In this document: piece by piece, positions 40,913 through 49,196 of the stretch
How positions within the stretch are numbered: position 1 is the stretch's first letter
Layout: each line of letters starts with the position of its first letter
NCBI RefSeq assembly: GCF_013410565.1
Contig: NZ_JACCFO010000001.1
Location: forward strand, 2,108,001-2,172,000
DNA: 64,000 bases
Reading direction: 5' to 3'
Source: Streptomonospora nanhaiensis
Lineage (GTDB): Bacteria > Actinomycetota > Actinomycetes > Streptosporangiales > Streptosporangiaceae
Position numbers and translations under genes: made by a program
Notes under the pieces: model-generated
What the model was told of the DNA's origin: nothing
Databases searched by the model: none
The model's input: the letters and a program-made list of their open reading frames with translations, nothing else

Positions 40913-41901
40913 CCGTGATCGGGGTGGACGACAGCGGGGTGAACGGCGTGAACGGGGCGGGCGCGGGCGGGTCCCTCGGGGGCGCGGGTGCGCGCGCGGC
41001 CCGACGGGCGCGTGTGGGGTGTGCGGCGCACGCGATGCCCGCTGGCGGCGTGACACGCGCGACACGCCGGATGGCCGCCGGTATGGCCGCCGCGCTGTGT
41101 GTCGCGGTGCTGTCCTCCTGCGTCGGGGCCTCCGGCGGGCCCGAGCCGCAGGGCACGGCCGTGCCCACTCCGGGCGACGCCTCCGACCGGACCGAACTGG
41201 CCGAGGCCGTCACCGCCGCGCTCGACGCCGAGGACTCCGCGGCGTGGCGGCTGCAGAGCTTCGACAGCAGCGGCATGGCCACCCTCAACAGCGGGCGGCT
41301 GAGCTGCTCGGGCGACGGCTCGGGGGTCTACCGCGTCGATGGCGACGCCACACGCTACGTGCTGGAGCCCGACTTCGTGCCCGGCCGCGACTACGAGGGC
41401 GACGAGACCTCCGCCGCCGACGTCCAGGCCAGTGGCTCGGTGGCCACCGACGACGGCCTGCACAGTGCCTCCGGCGGCGACTTCTGGCCCCTGGGCGACG
41501 ACTACCGCGCCGCCGACATCCCCTCCGACTACCTGCCCGACCTCACCGCCGCGCGCGGCGCCAACTGCTCGCACATCACCGCCGCGCTGGCCGTCAGCAC
41601 CGACCTCCGCCTCGTGGACGCGGTCGAGGTCGACGGCACCCCCACGGCCCACTGGAGCGGGACCGCCTACATCGACGACCTCCGGGAGCACGCGGTCGGC
41701 TTCGCCCGGAGCGAGTACACCGCCCTGGTCGACATGGGCCTCGGCGAGGCCGCCGTCGACGTCGAACTGTGGGTGGACGACGCCAACCGGCCGCTCGTGT
41801 ACTACCAGCACCTTCCGCCCGACCGCACGGGCCTGCAGAACCGCTGGTTCGCCCTGACCCTGACGGACTGGAGCACCGACGAGACGGTGACCGCGCCCTA
41901 G
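40909..41901 (+). CDS. Lipoprotein of the Tad locus, function unknown
   Basis: A lipobox (CVAVLSSC) lies near residue 70 counted from the GTG at 40909, which overlaps the preceding stop. A more normal signal length would result from ATGs at 41035 or 41071, so the start is uncertain. The mature part (about 250 residues) is beta-rich with two cysteines (RLSCSGDG, GANCSHI), and looks like a LppX/LprG-style carrier or a DUF-type lipoprotein (YRVDGDATRYVLEPDFVPGR, LWVDDANRPLVYYQHLPPD). It lies between two genes with pilin-type N-termini. High G+C has resumed. Confidence 0.7.
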   Translation: MTVIGVDDSGVNGVNGAGAGGSLGGAGARAARRARVGCAAHAMPAGGVTRATRRMAAGMAAALCVAVLSSCVGASGGPEPQGTAVPTPGDASDRTELAEAVTAALDAEDSAAWRLQSFDSSGMATLNSGRLSCSGDGSGVYRVDGDATRYVLEPDFVPGRDYEGDETSAADVQASGSVATDDGLHSASGGDFWPLGDDYRAADIPSDYLPDLTAARGANCSHITAALAVSTDLRLVDAVEVDGTPTAHWSGTAYIDDLREHAVGFARSEYTALVDMGLGEAAVDVELWVDDANRPLVYYQHLPPDRTGLQNRWFALTLTDWSTDETVTAP

Positions 41902-42047
41902 ACCGATGCCCGCCCCGCCCGCCGTTTCGGCGCGCGGCGGCATCCGCCTCCCCGCGCGGCAGTGCGGCGATCGCGCCGCCGGCCCTGTGCCTGGCTCCTC
42001 CGGCTTCTTCTCGTTGTCGCTGTTGAGCGCTGCTTGCGAGGCTTGCC

Positions 42048-43700
42048 ATGGCGCTGTGCCGCCGGACCGGCCGCGGTGATCGCGGTGGAACCCTATTGGA
42101 GTACGCGGGTGTGCTCGCCCTGGTCGCGGGCGTGGCCACCGGCATGGCCGGGCTGACGGAGCCCGGCCGGCGCGCCCTCGCGGAGGTCGAGCGCGCCGTC
42201 TGCGCCGTGCTGCGGCTGGAAGGGTGCGGCACGGGCACGGCCGGGGCGGGTGCCGCCGCCAACCCCGACTCCGCGTTCCGCCCCCAGGGCTGCACCACCG
42301 GTACGTCGTCCCTGACCGCCGCCACCGGTGTCTCGGTGGCCGTCTCCCCCGGCGGCAAGGTCCGGATCGCCGAGCGGGTCAACTCCGACGGCACCGTGGA
42401 GGTCAGCCTGGCGCGCGGCTTCGAGGCCGCCGCGGAATTGCCGAGCCCGTTCCGCTGGGGAGCCGGTGTCGGCCATCTCGCCGAGGCCGAGGCCGGCGTC
42501 GCCGCAGGCGTGCGCGGCGGGGTCACGGCGGTCGATACCTGGGTGCTCGACGACCGCCGCGCGGCCACCGCCTTCCGCGAGCGGGTCGCGCGCCAAGTAC
42601 ATCTGGACGAGTTGACCGAGGACAGCGGCGCCTTCGACGCCGTGGGGGCGCAGATCGTCGGCCTGCTGGAGCGGTCGTTGGGCACCGGCGGCCCCGAGGC
42701 CGGCGGCGGTTCGGGTGGGCTGCCTCCGCCCGACCGCCGCGAGGTGGTGGCCGACGGCGGGGTACGGCTGACCGGGGAGCTGGGTGCCACGCTGGGCGGG
42801 CGCGGTCGCCGCGCCGCCGGCCCCGAGCGCTCCGGCTCCGACGGCGGCCCGGCGGCGCCCGACGCCCCGGGCGCCCCCTCCGGCCCCCGTACCGGACGGC
42901 AGGGTGTCGCCAGCGGCGTGGACCTGCTGCACCTGGTATCGGCGAGTGCCGAGGGCAGCGCGCACTTCTCGCGCGAGACCGATGAACGCCGGGACACGGT
43001 CGCCGAGACCGTCGGCTTCGCCTTCGAGGAGGCGGGAGAGGTCGGTCGCCTCATGCCGAGGTCCGTCGTCACCCCCGAGGACGCCCGCGACCGCGTGGTC
43101 AGCGCCGCCCTCACCACCACCCGCGACCGCCGGACGGGCCGGTTGACCGAGGTCGCCATCCGCGTCGTCAACGCCGCCGACGAGCACGGCCAGACGGAGG
43201 GCACAGCCCGCCTCGCGGTGACCGACGCCAACCGCGCCACCGTCCGCGCCTGGCTCAACGGCGGGGAGCCGCTGCTGGCGCTGTCCTTCCTCTCCACCAC
43301 CGGCCGCCCCAAGGACGCCACCGATCCGCGCGCCGAACATCCGCCCGGCGGAGCGGATGATGCCCCGGGCCGCCCCGCGTCCGGCGACAGCGGCGACAGC
43401 GGCGGCGGGGACGTCGAAGAGGGCGGGGAGGACAGGGAGCACGCGGGCGAGGGGCGCCGCGTGCGCCTCAGCGACTTCGACCGGCTCCTCCACGCCGAGG
43501 GCGTCTACAGCACGGTCCGCTACGCCGTTGAGACCGGCGGCCGGGAGTTCAGCGCCGACGCCACCCTCGCCGGATGGGCGTTCGGCGGCTCCACCGGATG
43601 GGAGTCGGTATCCCGCACCGCCACCGGCGCCCGGTACCTCGGCGCCCCCGACGGCGACGGACGGCGCGACCTCGTTCCCTTCGCGGCATGCACGAACTGA
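42048..43700 (+). CDS. Large extracellular protein with a pilin-type N-terminus
   Basis: 550 residues. The N-terminus GRGDRGGTLLEYAGVLALVA matches the Flp pilin signal (Gly cut site, Glu at +5, hydrophobic helix). In place of a short pilin tail it carries about 500 residues: a domain around 80-220 (VSVAVSPGGKVRIAERVNSD, VDTWVLDDRRAATAFRERVA), disordered Gly/Pro-rich linkers, a second part with LVSASAEGSAHFSRETDERR, and a C-terminal part (VRYAVETGGREFSADATLAG). No family is recognised. It could be an adhesin or tip protein exported by the Tad machine, or a wall-anchored sensor. It ends the locus. Confidence 0.75.
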   Translation: MALCRRTGRGDRGGTLLEYAGVLALVAGVATGMAGLTEPGRRALAEVERAVCAVLRLEGCGTGTAGAGAAANPDSAFRPQGCTTGTSSLTAATGVSVAVSPGGKVRIAERVNSDGTVEVSLARGFEAAAELPSPFRWGAGVGHLAEAEAGVAAGVRGGVTAVDTWVLDDRRAATAFRERVARQVHLDELTEDSGAFDAVGAQIVGLLERSLGTGGPEAGGGSGGLPPPDRREVVADGGVRLTGELGATLGGRGRRAAGPERSGSDGGPAAPDAPGAPSGPRTGRQGVASGVDLLHLVSASAEGSAHFSRETDERRDTVAETVGFAFEEAGEVGRLMPRSVVTPEDARDRVVSAALTTTRDRRTGRLTEVAIRVVNAADEHGQTEGTARLAVTDANRATVRAWLNGGEPLLALSFLSTTGRPKDATDPRAEHPPGGADDAPGRPASGDSGDSGGGDVEEGGEDREHAGEGRRVRLSDFDRLLHAEGVYSTVRYAVETGGREFSADATLAGWAFGGSTGWESVSRTATGARYLGAPDGDGRRDLVPFAACTN

Positions 43701-43948
43701 GGCAGGCGAGAGGGAGGGGCGATGCGGCCGGGCGCTCCTCCGCCGATGGGCACTGCCCCCCGCACCCACTCCGCACCCCTTCCCCTCGGCATCCCTGCGC
43801 GCGACGGCGCCCTCGCCACGGCCGCACTCGCAGGGCCGGCCGCGCTCCGGCGAGGCGCGCTCGCTCCGGGCACCGGCGAACGCGGTGCTGAGGACGCCCA
43901 TGGCGGCCCGGCGGCGGAGTCCGCACGGGCCTGAGAAAGGAGGACGGT

Positions 43949-44368
43949 TTGCTAGATCTGCTGCGGGCCTGGACGGTGGGGCTGACGGTGTGGACGGGCT
44001 GGGCGGTGGCCAGTGCCCAGGCGCACTTGTCGTGGCTGCCGCCCGGCGCCCTGGCGGACACCTCCGCCAGGCTCAACTGGATCGCGTGCACCACGCTGAC
44101 GGGGTACACGCTCGTCGCCTTCGCGGGCGGGCTCGCCCATCCCCGACCCCATCGCGACCGCCGTGGCCGCCGCCTCGCGGCGGCCCTCGCGGTCCCGGGA
44201 CTGGGCGCGGCGGCCGAGGTCGCCGCGCATGCCTTTGCTCCTGGCGGCCCGGATCCGACCGACGCCGCCGCAGCGGCCGTGGCGCTCAGCATGCTCACCC
44301 TCGGCAGCGCCGCAGGGCTCCGGCTGGCCGCGGTACTCCGCCCACCGCGTTCCCGGTCCACCCGATGA
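43949..44368 (+). CDS. Small membrane protein, paralogue A
   Basis: 139 residues with three or four membrane helices (WTVGLTVWTGWAVASAQ, NWIACTTLTGYTLVAFAGG, AAALAVPGLGAAAEVAA, AAAVALSMLTLGSAAG) and a basic tail. The TTG start has AGGAGG six bases upstream. The N-terminus MLDLLRAW-TVG-xxxW and the HPRPHRDRRGRR loop match the membrane protein encoded at 46244-46822 on the other strand (MVEFVRAW-IIG-xxxW, HRAPDRHDLGRN). Function unknown. Confidence 0.65.
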   Translation: MLDLLRAWTVGLTVWTGWAVASAQAHLSWLPPGALADTSARLNWIACTTLTGYTLVAFAGGLAHPRPHRDRRGRRLAAALAVPGLGAAAEVAAHAFAPGGPDPTDAAAAAVALSMLTLGSAAGLRLAAVLRPPRSRSTR

Positions 44369-44804
44369 CCCCTCGGCCGACACCGGCAGCCGTGCGCCTC
44401 GCGGAAGGACGGCCGCCCGAAGGCGCACGCGCCTTCCACGCGCGGGCCGCAATCGCCGGCGGGGCCGGTCCCCCTTGGCCGACGTCCTCACGGCGAGGCC
44501 CACGGCCACCACAACCGCACGCTCCGCCACCGTGGCCTGACGCCGCCCGCGCCCGACCGGGCCACACCCGTCGCCTCCCCGCCCGAGCGACCCCTACCCG
44601 AACCGCCTGCCCGCTCGCCGCCACCGTGGTCCGATGCTTCCCGCACCGGCAACCGGGCCAGGGCTTTCGCTTTGCCGCCCCGGCCCCGATCCGCTCTGCC
44701 GTAAGGGGATGCGGCGAGGCCGAATGCCTCCGGCACCGCCCACACCGCTCCGCGGCCTTGGGTCCGCGGGCCTGGTCCCCGCGACCGCGGACGCCGCCGC
44801 CCTA
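44369..44804. other. Region left of the insertion element, no gene seen
   Basis: About 435 bp of GC-rich sequence with open frames on both strands but no start, ribosome site or composition that supports a gene. It may include remains of the neighbouring membrane-protein locus. Confidence 0.4.
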
Positions 44805-44823
44805 GGGCCTGTTGGGAAAGTGG
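44805..44823 (+). repeat. Left terminal inverted repeat of the IS element
   Basis: GGGCCTGTTGGGAAAGTGG; one mismatch to the right repeat (G for T at position 11). Preceded by TA. Confidence 0.85.
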
Positions 44824-44841
44824 GTAGTGAGACTTTCCTGG

Positions 44842-45285
44842 CTACAGAGCTGGGTGAGCTTTCGTTGCTGGGTGCGCTCCTGCGGCCCTGAGGACCTCGG
44901 CAGTCTCGGGGTGGGGGCCATTGTCCGCCCAGTCCAGCGGAGACCAGCCTGCGCCGTGGTCTTCGCGGAGGGTGGGATCGGCCCCATGCGCCAACAGTTC
45001 CCGGACCGTTGCGGTGTGTCCCCAGCTAGCAGCTGCGCACAGCGGTGTGCCCTCCGAGCCGGGACCGCTGCTTTCAGTGTCAGGGGAAGCGCCGGACTCC
45101 ATGAGCAAGCGGGCCACCGCGGCCTCTCCCTGCACCGATGCAAGGTACAGAGGAGTGGTGCCGTCAGTGTTCCTTCTCTCCGGATTTGCTCCACGGCGCA
45201 GCAGGGTCTTCACGCTCCTGGCGTCACCTGACAGGATTGCCTCGAAAAGGCGGTGGGAGAGCTTCTTCTGCTGCCGCTGCTTCAT
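44842..45285 (-). CDS. Ankyrin-repeat protein carried by the IS element
   Basis: 147 residues of ankyrin repeats: LFEAILSGDARSVKTLLRRG, ANPERRNTDGTTPLYLASVQ, GEAAVARLLMESGASPDTES, EGTPLCAAASWGHTATVREL, LAHGADPTLREDHGAGWSPL. Ankyrin proteins bind other proteins; in bacteria they often serve as immunity or protective partners, but no partner is seen. No signal peptide. The ATG at 45285 gives a normal start; the GTG at 45324, directly after the transposase stop, would add 13 residues and allow translational coupling. It lies fully between the terminal repeats, so it should move with the element. Confidence 0.75.
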   Translation of the reverse strand: MKQRQQKKLSHRLFEAILSGDARSVKTLLRRGANPERRNTDGTTPLYLASVQGEAAVARLLMESGASPDTESSGPGSEGTPLCAAASWGHTATVRELLAHGADPTLREDHGAGWSPLDWADNGPHPETAEVLRAAGAHPATKAHPAL

Positions 45286-45324
45286 AGCCGGTAAGGCTAG
45301 CGATCGGGCGTACGTCAGAACCAC

Positions 45325-46160
45325 TCATATCCATTCGTTGATCATTGCGACCAGCACAGTGGCCTCGTAGCGGACGGCGAGCTTGCCGTATCGCGTGGCC
45401 ACGGCCCGATGGCGCTTGAGGCGATCGATGCCGCACTCGACGGCATGCCGCTCGCGGTCGTCGCTCTTGTCGAACTTCGGAGGCCGACCGCCCCGGGAGC
45501 CGAGCTTGTGGCGGTTGCGGACCCGCTCCGCCGGGACCGGGATGGTCGCCTTGATCCCGCGTCTGCGCAGGTAGGCCCGGTTGCGGCGGGAGTCGTACGC
45601 CTTGTCGGCCCGCACCCGGTCGGGTCGCCTGCGAGGCCGCCCAGGGCCGAGTCGGGGCACCCAGATCGCCTCCAGGACCGGCTCGAACTGCGGGGAATCA
45701 CCCCGCTGACCGGCCGTGATCACGATAGAGAGCGGCTTCTGTCCCTGCTCGACCGCGAGGTGGACCTTTGTGGTCAGCCCGCCCCGGGAGCGTCCGAGAC
45801 CGTGGTCCGCCGGCTCGACGACGATGCCGCCGGGTGGCTCCTTTTGCAGGTCCCCGTTTTTGACGCCCCGGCGGCGTGCTGGTGGGCCCGGCAGACGGTG
45901 GAGTCGACGTTAACGTCCCAGGTGATCAGGCCCTTTGCGCCGACCTCGGCCTGGAGCCGGGTGACGATCCTGGCCCAGGTCCCATCGCGCTGCCAGCGTC
46001 GGAAGAGGTCGTAGACCCGATCCCAGGGCCCGTAGCGTTCCGGCACATCGCGCCAGGGGGCACCGGTCCTGGTCCGCCACCGCATGCCGTCTATCAACTG
46101 CCGCCGCGTCCACACCAGAGGACGGCCCGGCTTGATGCCCTGCGGCAACAGCGGCTCCAA
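45325..46160 (-). CDS. IS5-family transposase, two frames joined by -1 frameshift
   Basis: Upstream frame: PLLPQGIKPGRPLVWTRRQL, MRWRTRTGAPWRDVPERYG, DLFRRWQRDGTWARIVTRLQ and the first catalytic Asp in ITWDVNVDSTVC. Downstream frame: GGLTTKVHLAVEQGQKPLSI, DSPQFEPVLEAI, VRADKAYDSRRNRAYLRRRG (second Asp) and the Glu in RHAVECGIDRLKRHRAVATR. The frames connect by a -1 shift at CAAAAACGGGG near 45858; the 836 bases plus one re-read base give 279 codons. No ATG or GTG exists where relatives start (LVGRSDLTNGQW follows a stop), so initiation would need the TTG at 46160 or a rarer codon. Activity is therefore uncertain. Confidence 0.85.
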
Positions 46161-46225
46161 CCGGGCCCACTGGCCATTCGTCAGATCACTACGCCCAACA
46201 AGGCGCGATCATTCACGACCAAGAT

Positions 46226-46244
46226 CCACTTTCACAACAGGCCC
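46226..46244 (-). repeat. Right terminal inverted repeat of the IS element
   Basis: Reads GGGCCTGTTGTGAAAGTGG on the minus strand and is followed by TA on the plus strand. Its last base is also the final base of the stop codon of the adjacent membrane-protein gene. Confidence 0.85.
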
Positions 46245-46822
46245 TAGTCCGGTGCCGACGCCGAGTCGGGGGTCTGCTCGGTCTGCCTCTGCGCCGAATC
46301 CGCGTCCTGCTCCTTCTCGGTGCCGGAGGGGGCCTCGGACTCGGGGGCGGGCGCGTGCTCCTCAGCCGAGCCGGCGTCGGTGCGGTCCCAGTAGGTTTTG
46401 GGGACGCGGTCGCCCGTCTCCGCCTCGACGACGGCCGGGCGCTGGAGCCGGCGCATCAGCAGGAAGGCCAGCACCGCGCCCACCAGGGCGATGGCCGTCC
46501 AACTTCCGTACAGCGGCCAGTTCACGCCCGTGCCGGCCAGCAGGCGGCCCGTGTCGATCGCGGTCCCCACCAGCGGGGCCAGGAGCACCGCCAGGGCGTT
46601 GCGGCCGAGATCGTGGCGGTCCGGGGCCCGGTGGACCAGGGCGGTCGCGACCACGGTCAGGAAGTAGGCGGCGAACCCGATCCCGCCCAGCCACAGCAGC
46701 GCCCAGCCGAAGCTCCCCGCGTGCTCGGGCGGAGCCAGGAGACGGAACGCCAGCGCGCCGATGTTGGTGAGCATGAACCATGACACCGCGCCGATGATCC
46801 AGGCCCGGACGAACTCGACCAT
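46244..46822 (-). CDS. Small membrane protein, paralogue B
   Basis: 192 residues: four membrane helices (IIGAVSWFMLTNIGALAF, LWLGGIGFAAYFLTVVAT, ALAVLLAPLVGTAIDTGRLL, WTAIALVGAVLAFLLM) and a long acidic Glu/Asp/Ser/Pro tail (about 135-192). It is a paralogue of the protein at 43949, which has a short basic tail instead. Its TAG stop is formed by the TA of the IS target site plus the last base of the element, so the insertion may have replaced the native C-terminus. Function unknown. Confidence 0.7.
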   Translation of the reverse strand: MVEFVRAWIIGAVSWFMLTNIGALAFRLLAPPEHAGSFGWALLWLGGIGFAAYFLTVVATALVHRAPDRHDLGRNALAVLLAPLVGTAIDTGRLLAGTGVNWPLYGSWTAIALVGAVLAFLLMRRLQRPAVVEAETGDRVPKTYWDRTDAGSAEEHAPAPESEAPSGTEKEQDADSAQRQTEQTPDSASAPD

Positions 46823-47275
46823 TGTCCCTCCGCCGACTCGTGTTCGGATGCGTCCATCCCCCGCGAGTTGCGCCGTCCCCGCCGCGATCCGCGTCCGTGC
46901 TCCGGTCCCGCCGCCGGTGAGCGGCGTTCCCGGTGCCGACGGGGTCCCACCGGCCGGCTCTGCCCCGGCTCGCCCTTGGCTCCCACCGCACCGCCACCCA
47001 TCCGCCGCCGGACGGCCGCGGCCGTCATGGCTCGTGGCCGTCCCGGCCGCCTGTCCTCCCCGGCCGCCGCCACCGCTCTGACGTGCGGATCCCGACTGTG
47101 CGCCGGGCGGCGCGCGGCCGCGGCCGGTGCGGGCGGTTCAGCGGTGAGTCTAGACGGAACGGGCGTCCCACCGCACCCGTCCGAAGCGTCCCGCCCTTTC
47201 CCGCTCCCCCTCCCTCTCCCCGCCTCCCCCGCCTCCCCCGCCTCCCCCGCCTCCGTCCGCGCACCCCGCACACGG
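46823..47275. other. Intergenic region, no gene seen
   Basis: About 450 bp of extremely C-rich sequence on the plus strand. It holds the short tandem repeat listed separately and the promoter of the minus-strand membrane gene, which cannot be pinpointed. Confidence 0.4.
47221..47254. repeat. Short tandem repeat CGCCTCCCC
   Basis: Three to four copies of CGCCTCCCC in a row; copy number is likely variable between strains. Confidence 0.7.
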
Positions 47276-47309
47276 CGGTGCCCCCGCCCGGGGCAGGGCG
47301 GGGGCACCG
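47276..47309 (-). terminator. Terminator of the peptide ABC importer operon
   Basis: A perfect 14-bp stem (CGGTGCCCCCGCCC with its complement) and 6-base loop, about 105 bp past the binding-protein stop. Confidence 0.7.
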
Positions 47310-47412
47310 AACGGTTACCGCGAGGATGGCGGTCGGGCGGGGCTGCTCGACCGGTGGAGCGGATGAGGGGCTGCTCCGATGGTCCGGGGACCGGAATCAC
47401 CCGACCGCCGGG

Positions 47413-49134
47413 TTACTCCACGAAACCGATGTCGGTGTACTCGATGGAGGCGAGCCCGTTGGCACCCCAGTTGGCGACGTTGGGGTTCACCGCGTAAATA
47501 CCGGGCCGCTGGAACAGCGGCACCGCCATGCTCTCCTCCCACAGCATCCGGTCGATCTCGTTGGCCTGCTCGGCGTACGCCTCGGGGTCGGTCTCCTTGG
47601 ACAGCTCGTCGAACGCCTCGTTGATCTCGTCGGTGGAGGAGAAGTGCAGGTTGTTGCCCCACGTGGGGTTGCCGTCCTCGTCCTCGCCCACCGGGCCGGT
47701 GAAGTTCTCCGCGAAGTACCCCGCGTAGGGGTTGGTGCTGGAGTACACGAACGTCGTGGCGTCGAACTCGCCCGGCACGACGTACTCCGGGAAGTAGGCG
47801 TTGCTCGGCACCGTCTCGACGTTGACCGCCACACCCACCTCGGCCAGCTGCGCCTTGGCGATCTCCGCCTCGTCCGCGGTGTTCTGCAGGTCGGAGGGGA
47901 TCACCCAGTCCAGCTCAAGGCGCTCGCCGTCCTTGGTCCGGACTTCGCCCTCGCCCTCCAGGGTCCACCCGGCGTCCTCCAGCATCTGCGCCGCCAGCTC
48001 GGGGTCGTACTCGCCGAACCCCTCGCTGTTGTCGCGGAAGCCGGTCTGGCTGGAGCGGATGAGCCGGTTCACCGTGGGATCGGTGGTCCAGTTCACGCCG
48101 CTGAGCGTGGCCTGGGCCATCTGCGACCGGTCGATGGCGTGCACGAGCGCGTTGCGGACCTCGCGGTCGGCGAGCAGGCGGCCCTCGCCGGCGTTGAAGG
48201 TGATGTGCCGGTAGGCGTTGTCGATGGCCTTGGTCAGGCGCACGCCGTCGGCGTCGCTCAGCAGCTCGTAGGCGGCGGCGTCGTAGCCCAGGTAGAACCC
48301 GTCGATCTCGCCGTTGTTCATCACCCCGGGCAGCGCGTCGTTGCCGTAGGTGTGGAACACGATCGAGTCCAGGATGGCGGGCTCGCCCCACCAGTTGTCG
48401 TCGCGGTTGACCGTGATGGTCTGCGCGGTCTCGTCGAACTCCACGTCGCCGAACGGCCCCGCCGTCACGGGGAAGGCCAGCTCGTAGTCCTCGTTGAACT
48501 TGTCCGGGTCCTCCATGTACTCCTTGGGGTACAGGGCGTCGAACAGGCGCGGCCACTCGGCGAAGGGCTCGTCGAAGTGGAAGACCACCTCGTACTCGTC
48601 CTCGCCCTGCTCCACGTCGCCGATGCGCTCGTAGCCGGTCTTGTCGCCGATGTCGAAGTCGCTGTCGTTGTCGCGGTGCCCGCCGACCGTCTCGACCTGG
48701 GCGGCGTAGTCCTCCCAGGTGATGGGCTCGCCGTTGGACCACTCGGCGTCGGGGTTCAGCTCGAAGGTGAGCGTGCGCCCGTCGTCGCTGATCTCGCTGG
48801 AGAGCACGTAGTCCTCGTCGGGGTGCGGCTCGCCGTTCTGGTCGAAGTAGTGCGCCTGCGGCATCACCGCGGAGACGATCCGCTCGGCGTTGGCAAGGTT
48901 GCCCTGCGTGTGGTGCACCTGGTACTGCGGCGGGAACTCGTTGATCCCCCAGTGGAAGGTGCCGCCCTCCTGGAGGTCGGCCCGGTCCGTCTGGTTGATG
49001 TCGATGGCGGGGATGTCCGCCAGGGTCTCCTGGTTCTCGTTCCCCTCGTCTCCGCCGCCACCGCCGCAGGCACTGGCCGCAAGGGCCAGGACCACGAGGG
49101 GGGCGCCGAGTTTGGCGGCGCGTCTCATCCGCAC
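47413..49134 (-). CDS. Peptide ABC transporter substrate-binding lipoprotein (family 5)
   Basis: 573 residues: lipoprotein signal LVVLALAASAC (lipid Cys about 23), Gly/Glu linker, then the two-lobed DppA/OppA fold (GGTFHWGINEFPPQYQVHH, LTFELNPDAEWSNGEPITWE, DRSQMAQATLSGVNWTTDPT, AQMLEDAGWTLEGEGEVRTK). It captures short peptides or related ligands outside and hands them to the permeases encoded in the same operon. The order here is unusual in that the binding-protein gene is last. The GTG at 49134 has GAGGAG at ideal distance; the ATG two codons later does not. Confidence 0.9.
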   Translation of the reverse strand: MRMRRAAKLGAPLVVLALAASACGGGGGDEGNENQETLADIPAIDINQTDRADLQEGGTFHWGINEFPPQYQVHHTQGNLANAERIVSAVMPQAHYFDQNGEPHPDEDYVLSSEISDDGRTLTFELNPDAEWSNGEPITWEDYAAQVETVGGHRDNDSDFDIGDKTGYERIGDVEQGEDEYEVVFHFDEPFAEWPRLFDALYPKEYMEDPDKFNEDYELAFPVTAGPFGDVEFDETAQTITVNRDDNWWGEPAILDSIVFHTYGNDALPGVMNNGEIDGFYLGYDAAAYELLSDADGVRLTKAIDNAYRHITFNAGEGRLLADREVRNALVHAIDRSQMAQATLSGVNWTTDPTVNRLIRSSQTGFRDNSEGFGEYDPELAAQMLEDAGWTLEGEGEVRTKDGERLELDWVIPSDLQNTADEAEIAKAQLAEVGVAVNVETVPSNAYFPEYVVPGEFDATTFVYSSTNPYAGYFAENFTGPVGEDEDGNPTWGNNLHFSSTDEINEAFDELSKETDPEAYAEQANEIDRMLWEESMAVPLFQRPGIYAVNPNVANWGANGLASIEYTDIGFVE

Positions 49135-49196
49135 GGGAGTCTCCTCACTGATCACTTTCCTGGGGGATCGGCCGGGCGCGATCGGCCCTCCGATGG

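Larger units (their letters stand above)
44805..46244. mobile_element. IS5-family element with ankyrin passenger gene
   Basis: 1,440 bp bounded by 19-base inverted repeats that match at 18 positions, flanked by TA on both sides (within CTAG), the target duplication typical of the IS1031/IS427 side of IS5. Inside, on the minus strand, are a frameshifted DDE transposase and an ankyrin-repeat gene. The transposase part alone has the size of an ordinary element of this group (about 0.9 kb); the extra half kilobase next to the left repeat is the passenger. Only one copy is in the window. Confidence 0.82.

Noticed and set aside
37649-43700. A prophage or phage-tail cluster (NlpC/P60, small secreted proteins)
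   Set aside because: No capsid, terminase, portal or integrase; the neighbours are cpaB-cpaF-tadBC and the N-termini are pilin-type.
44369-44804. Extension of the mobile element to the left
   Set aside because: The matching inverted repeat and TA duplication put the edge at 44805; no transposon features lie further left.
43357-44805. Long plus-strand frame across the end of the pilus locus and the small membrane gene
   Set aside because: It crosses two better-supported genes and has Pro/Arg-rich composition typical of shadow frames.
47221-47254. CRISPR-like tandem units
   Set aside because: Units are nine bases without spacers, so this is simple sequence.
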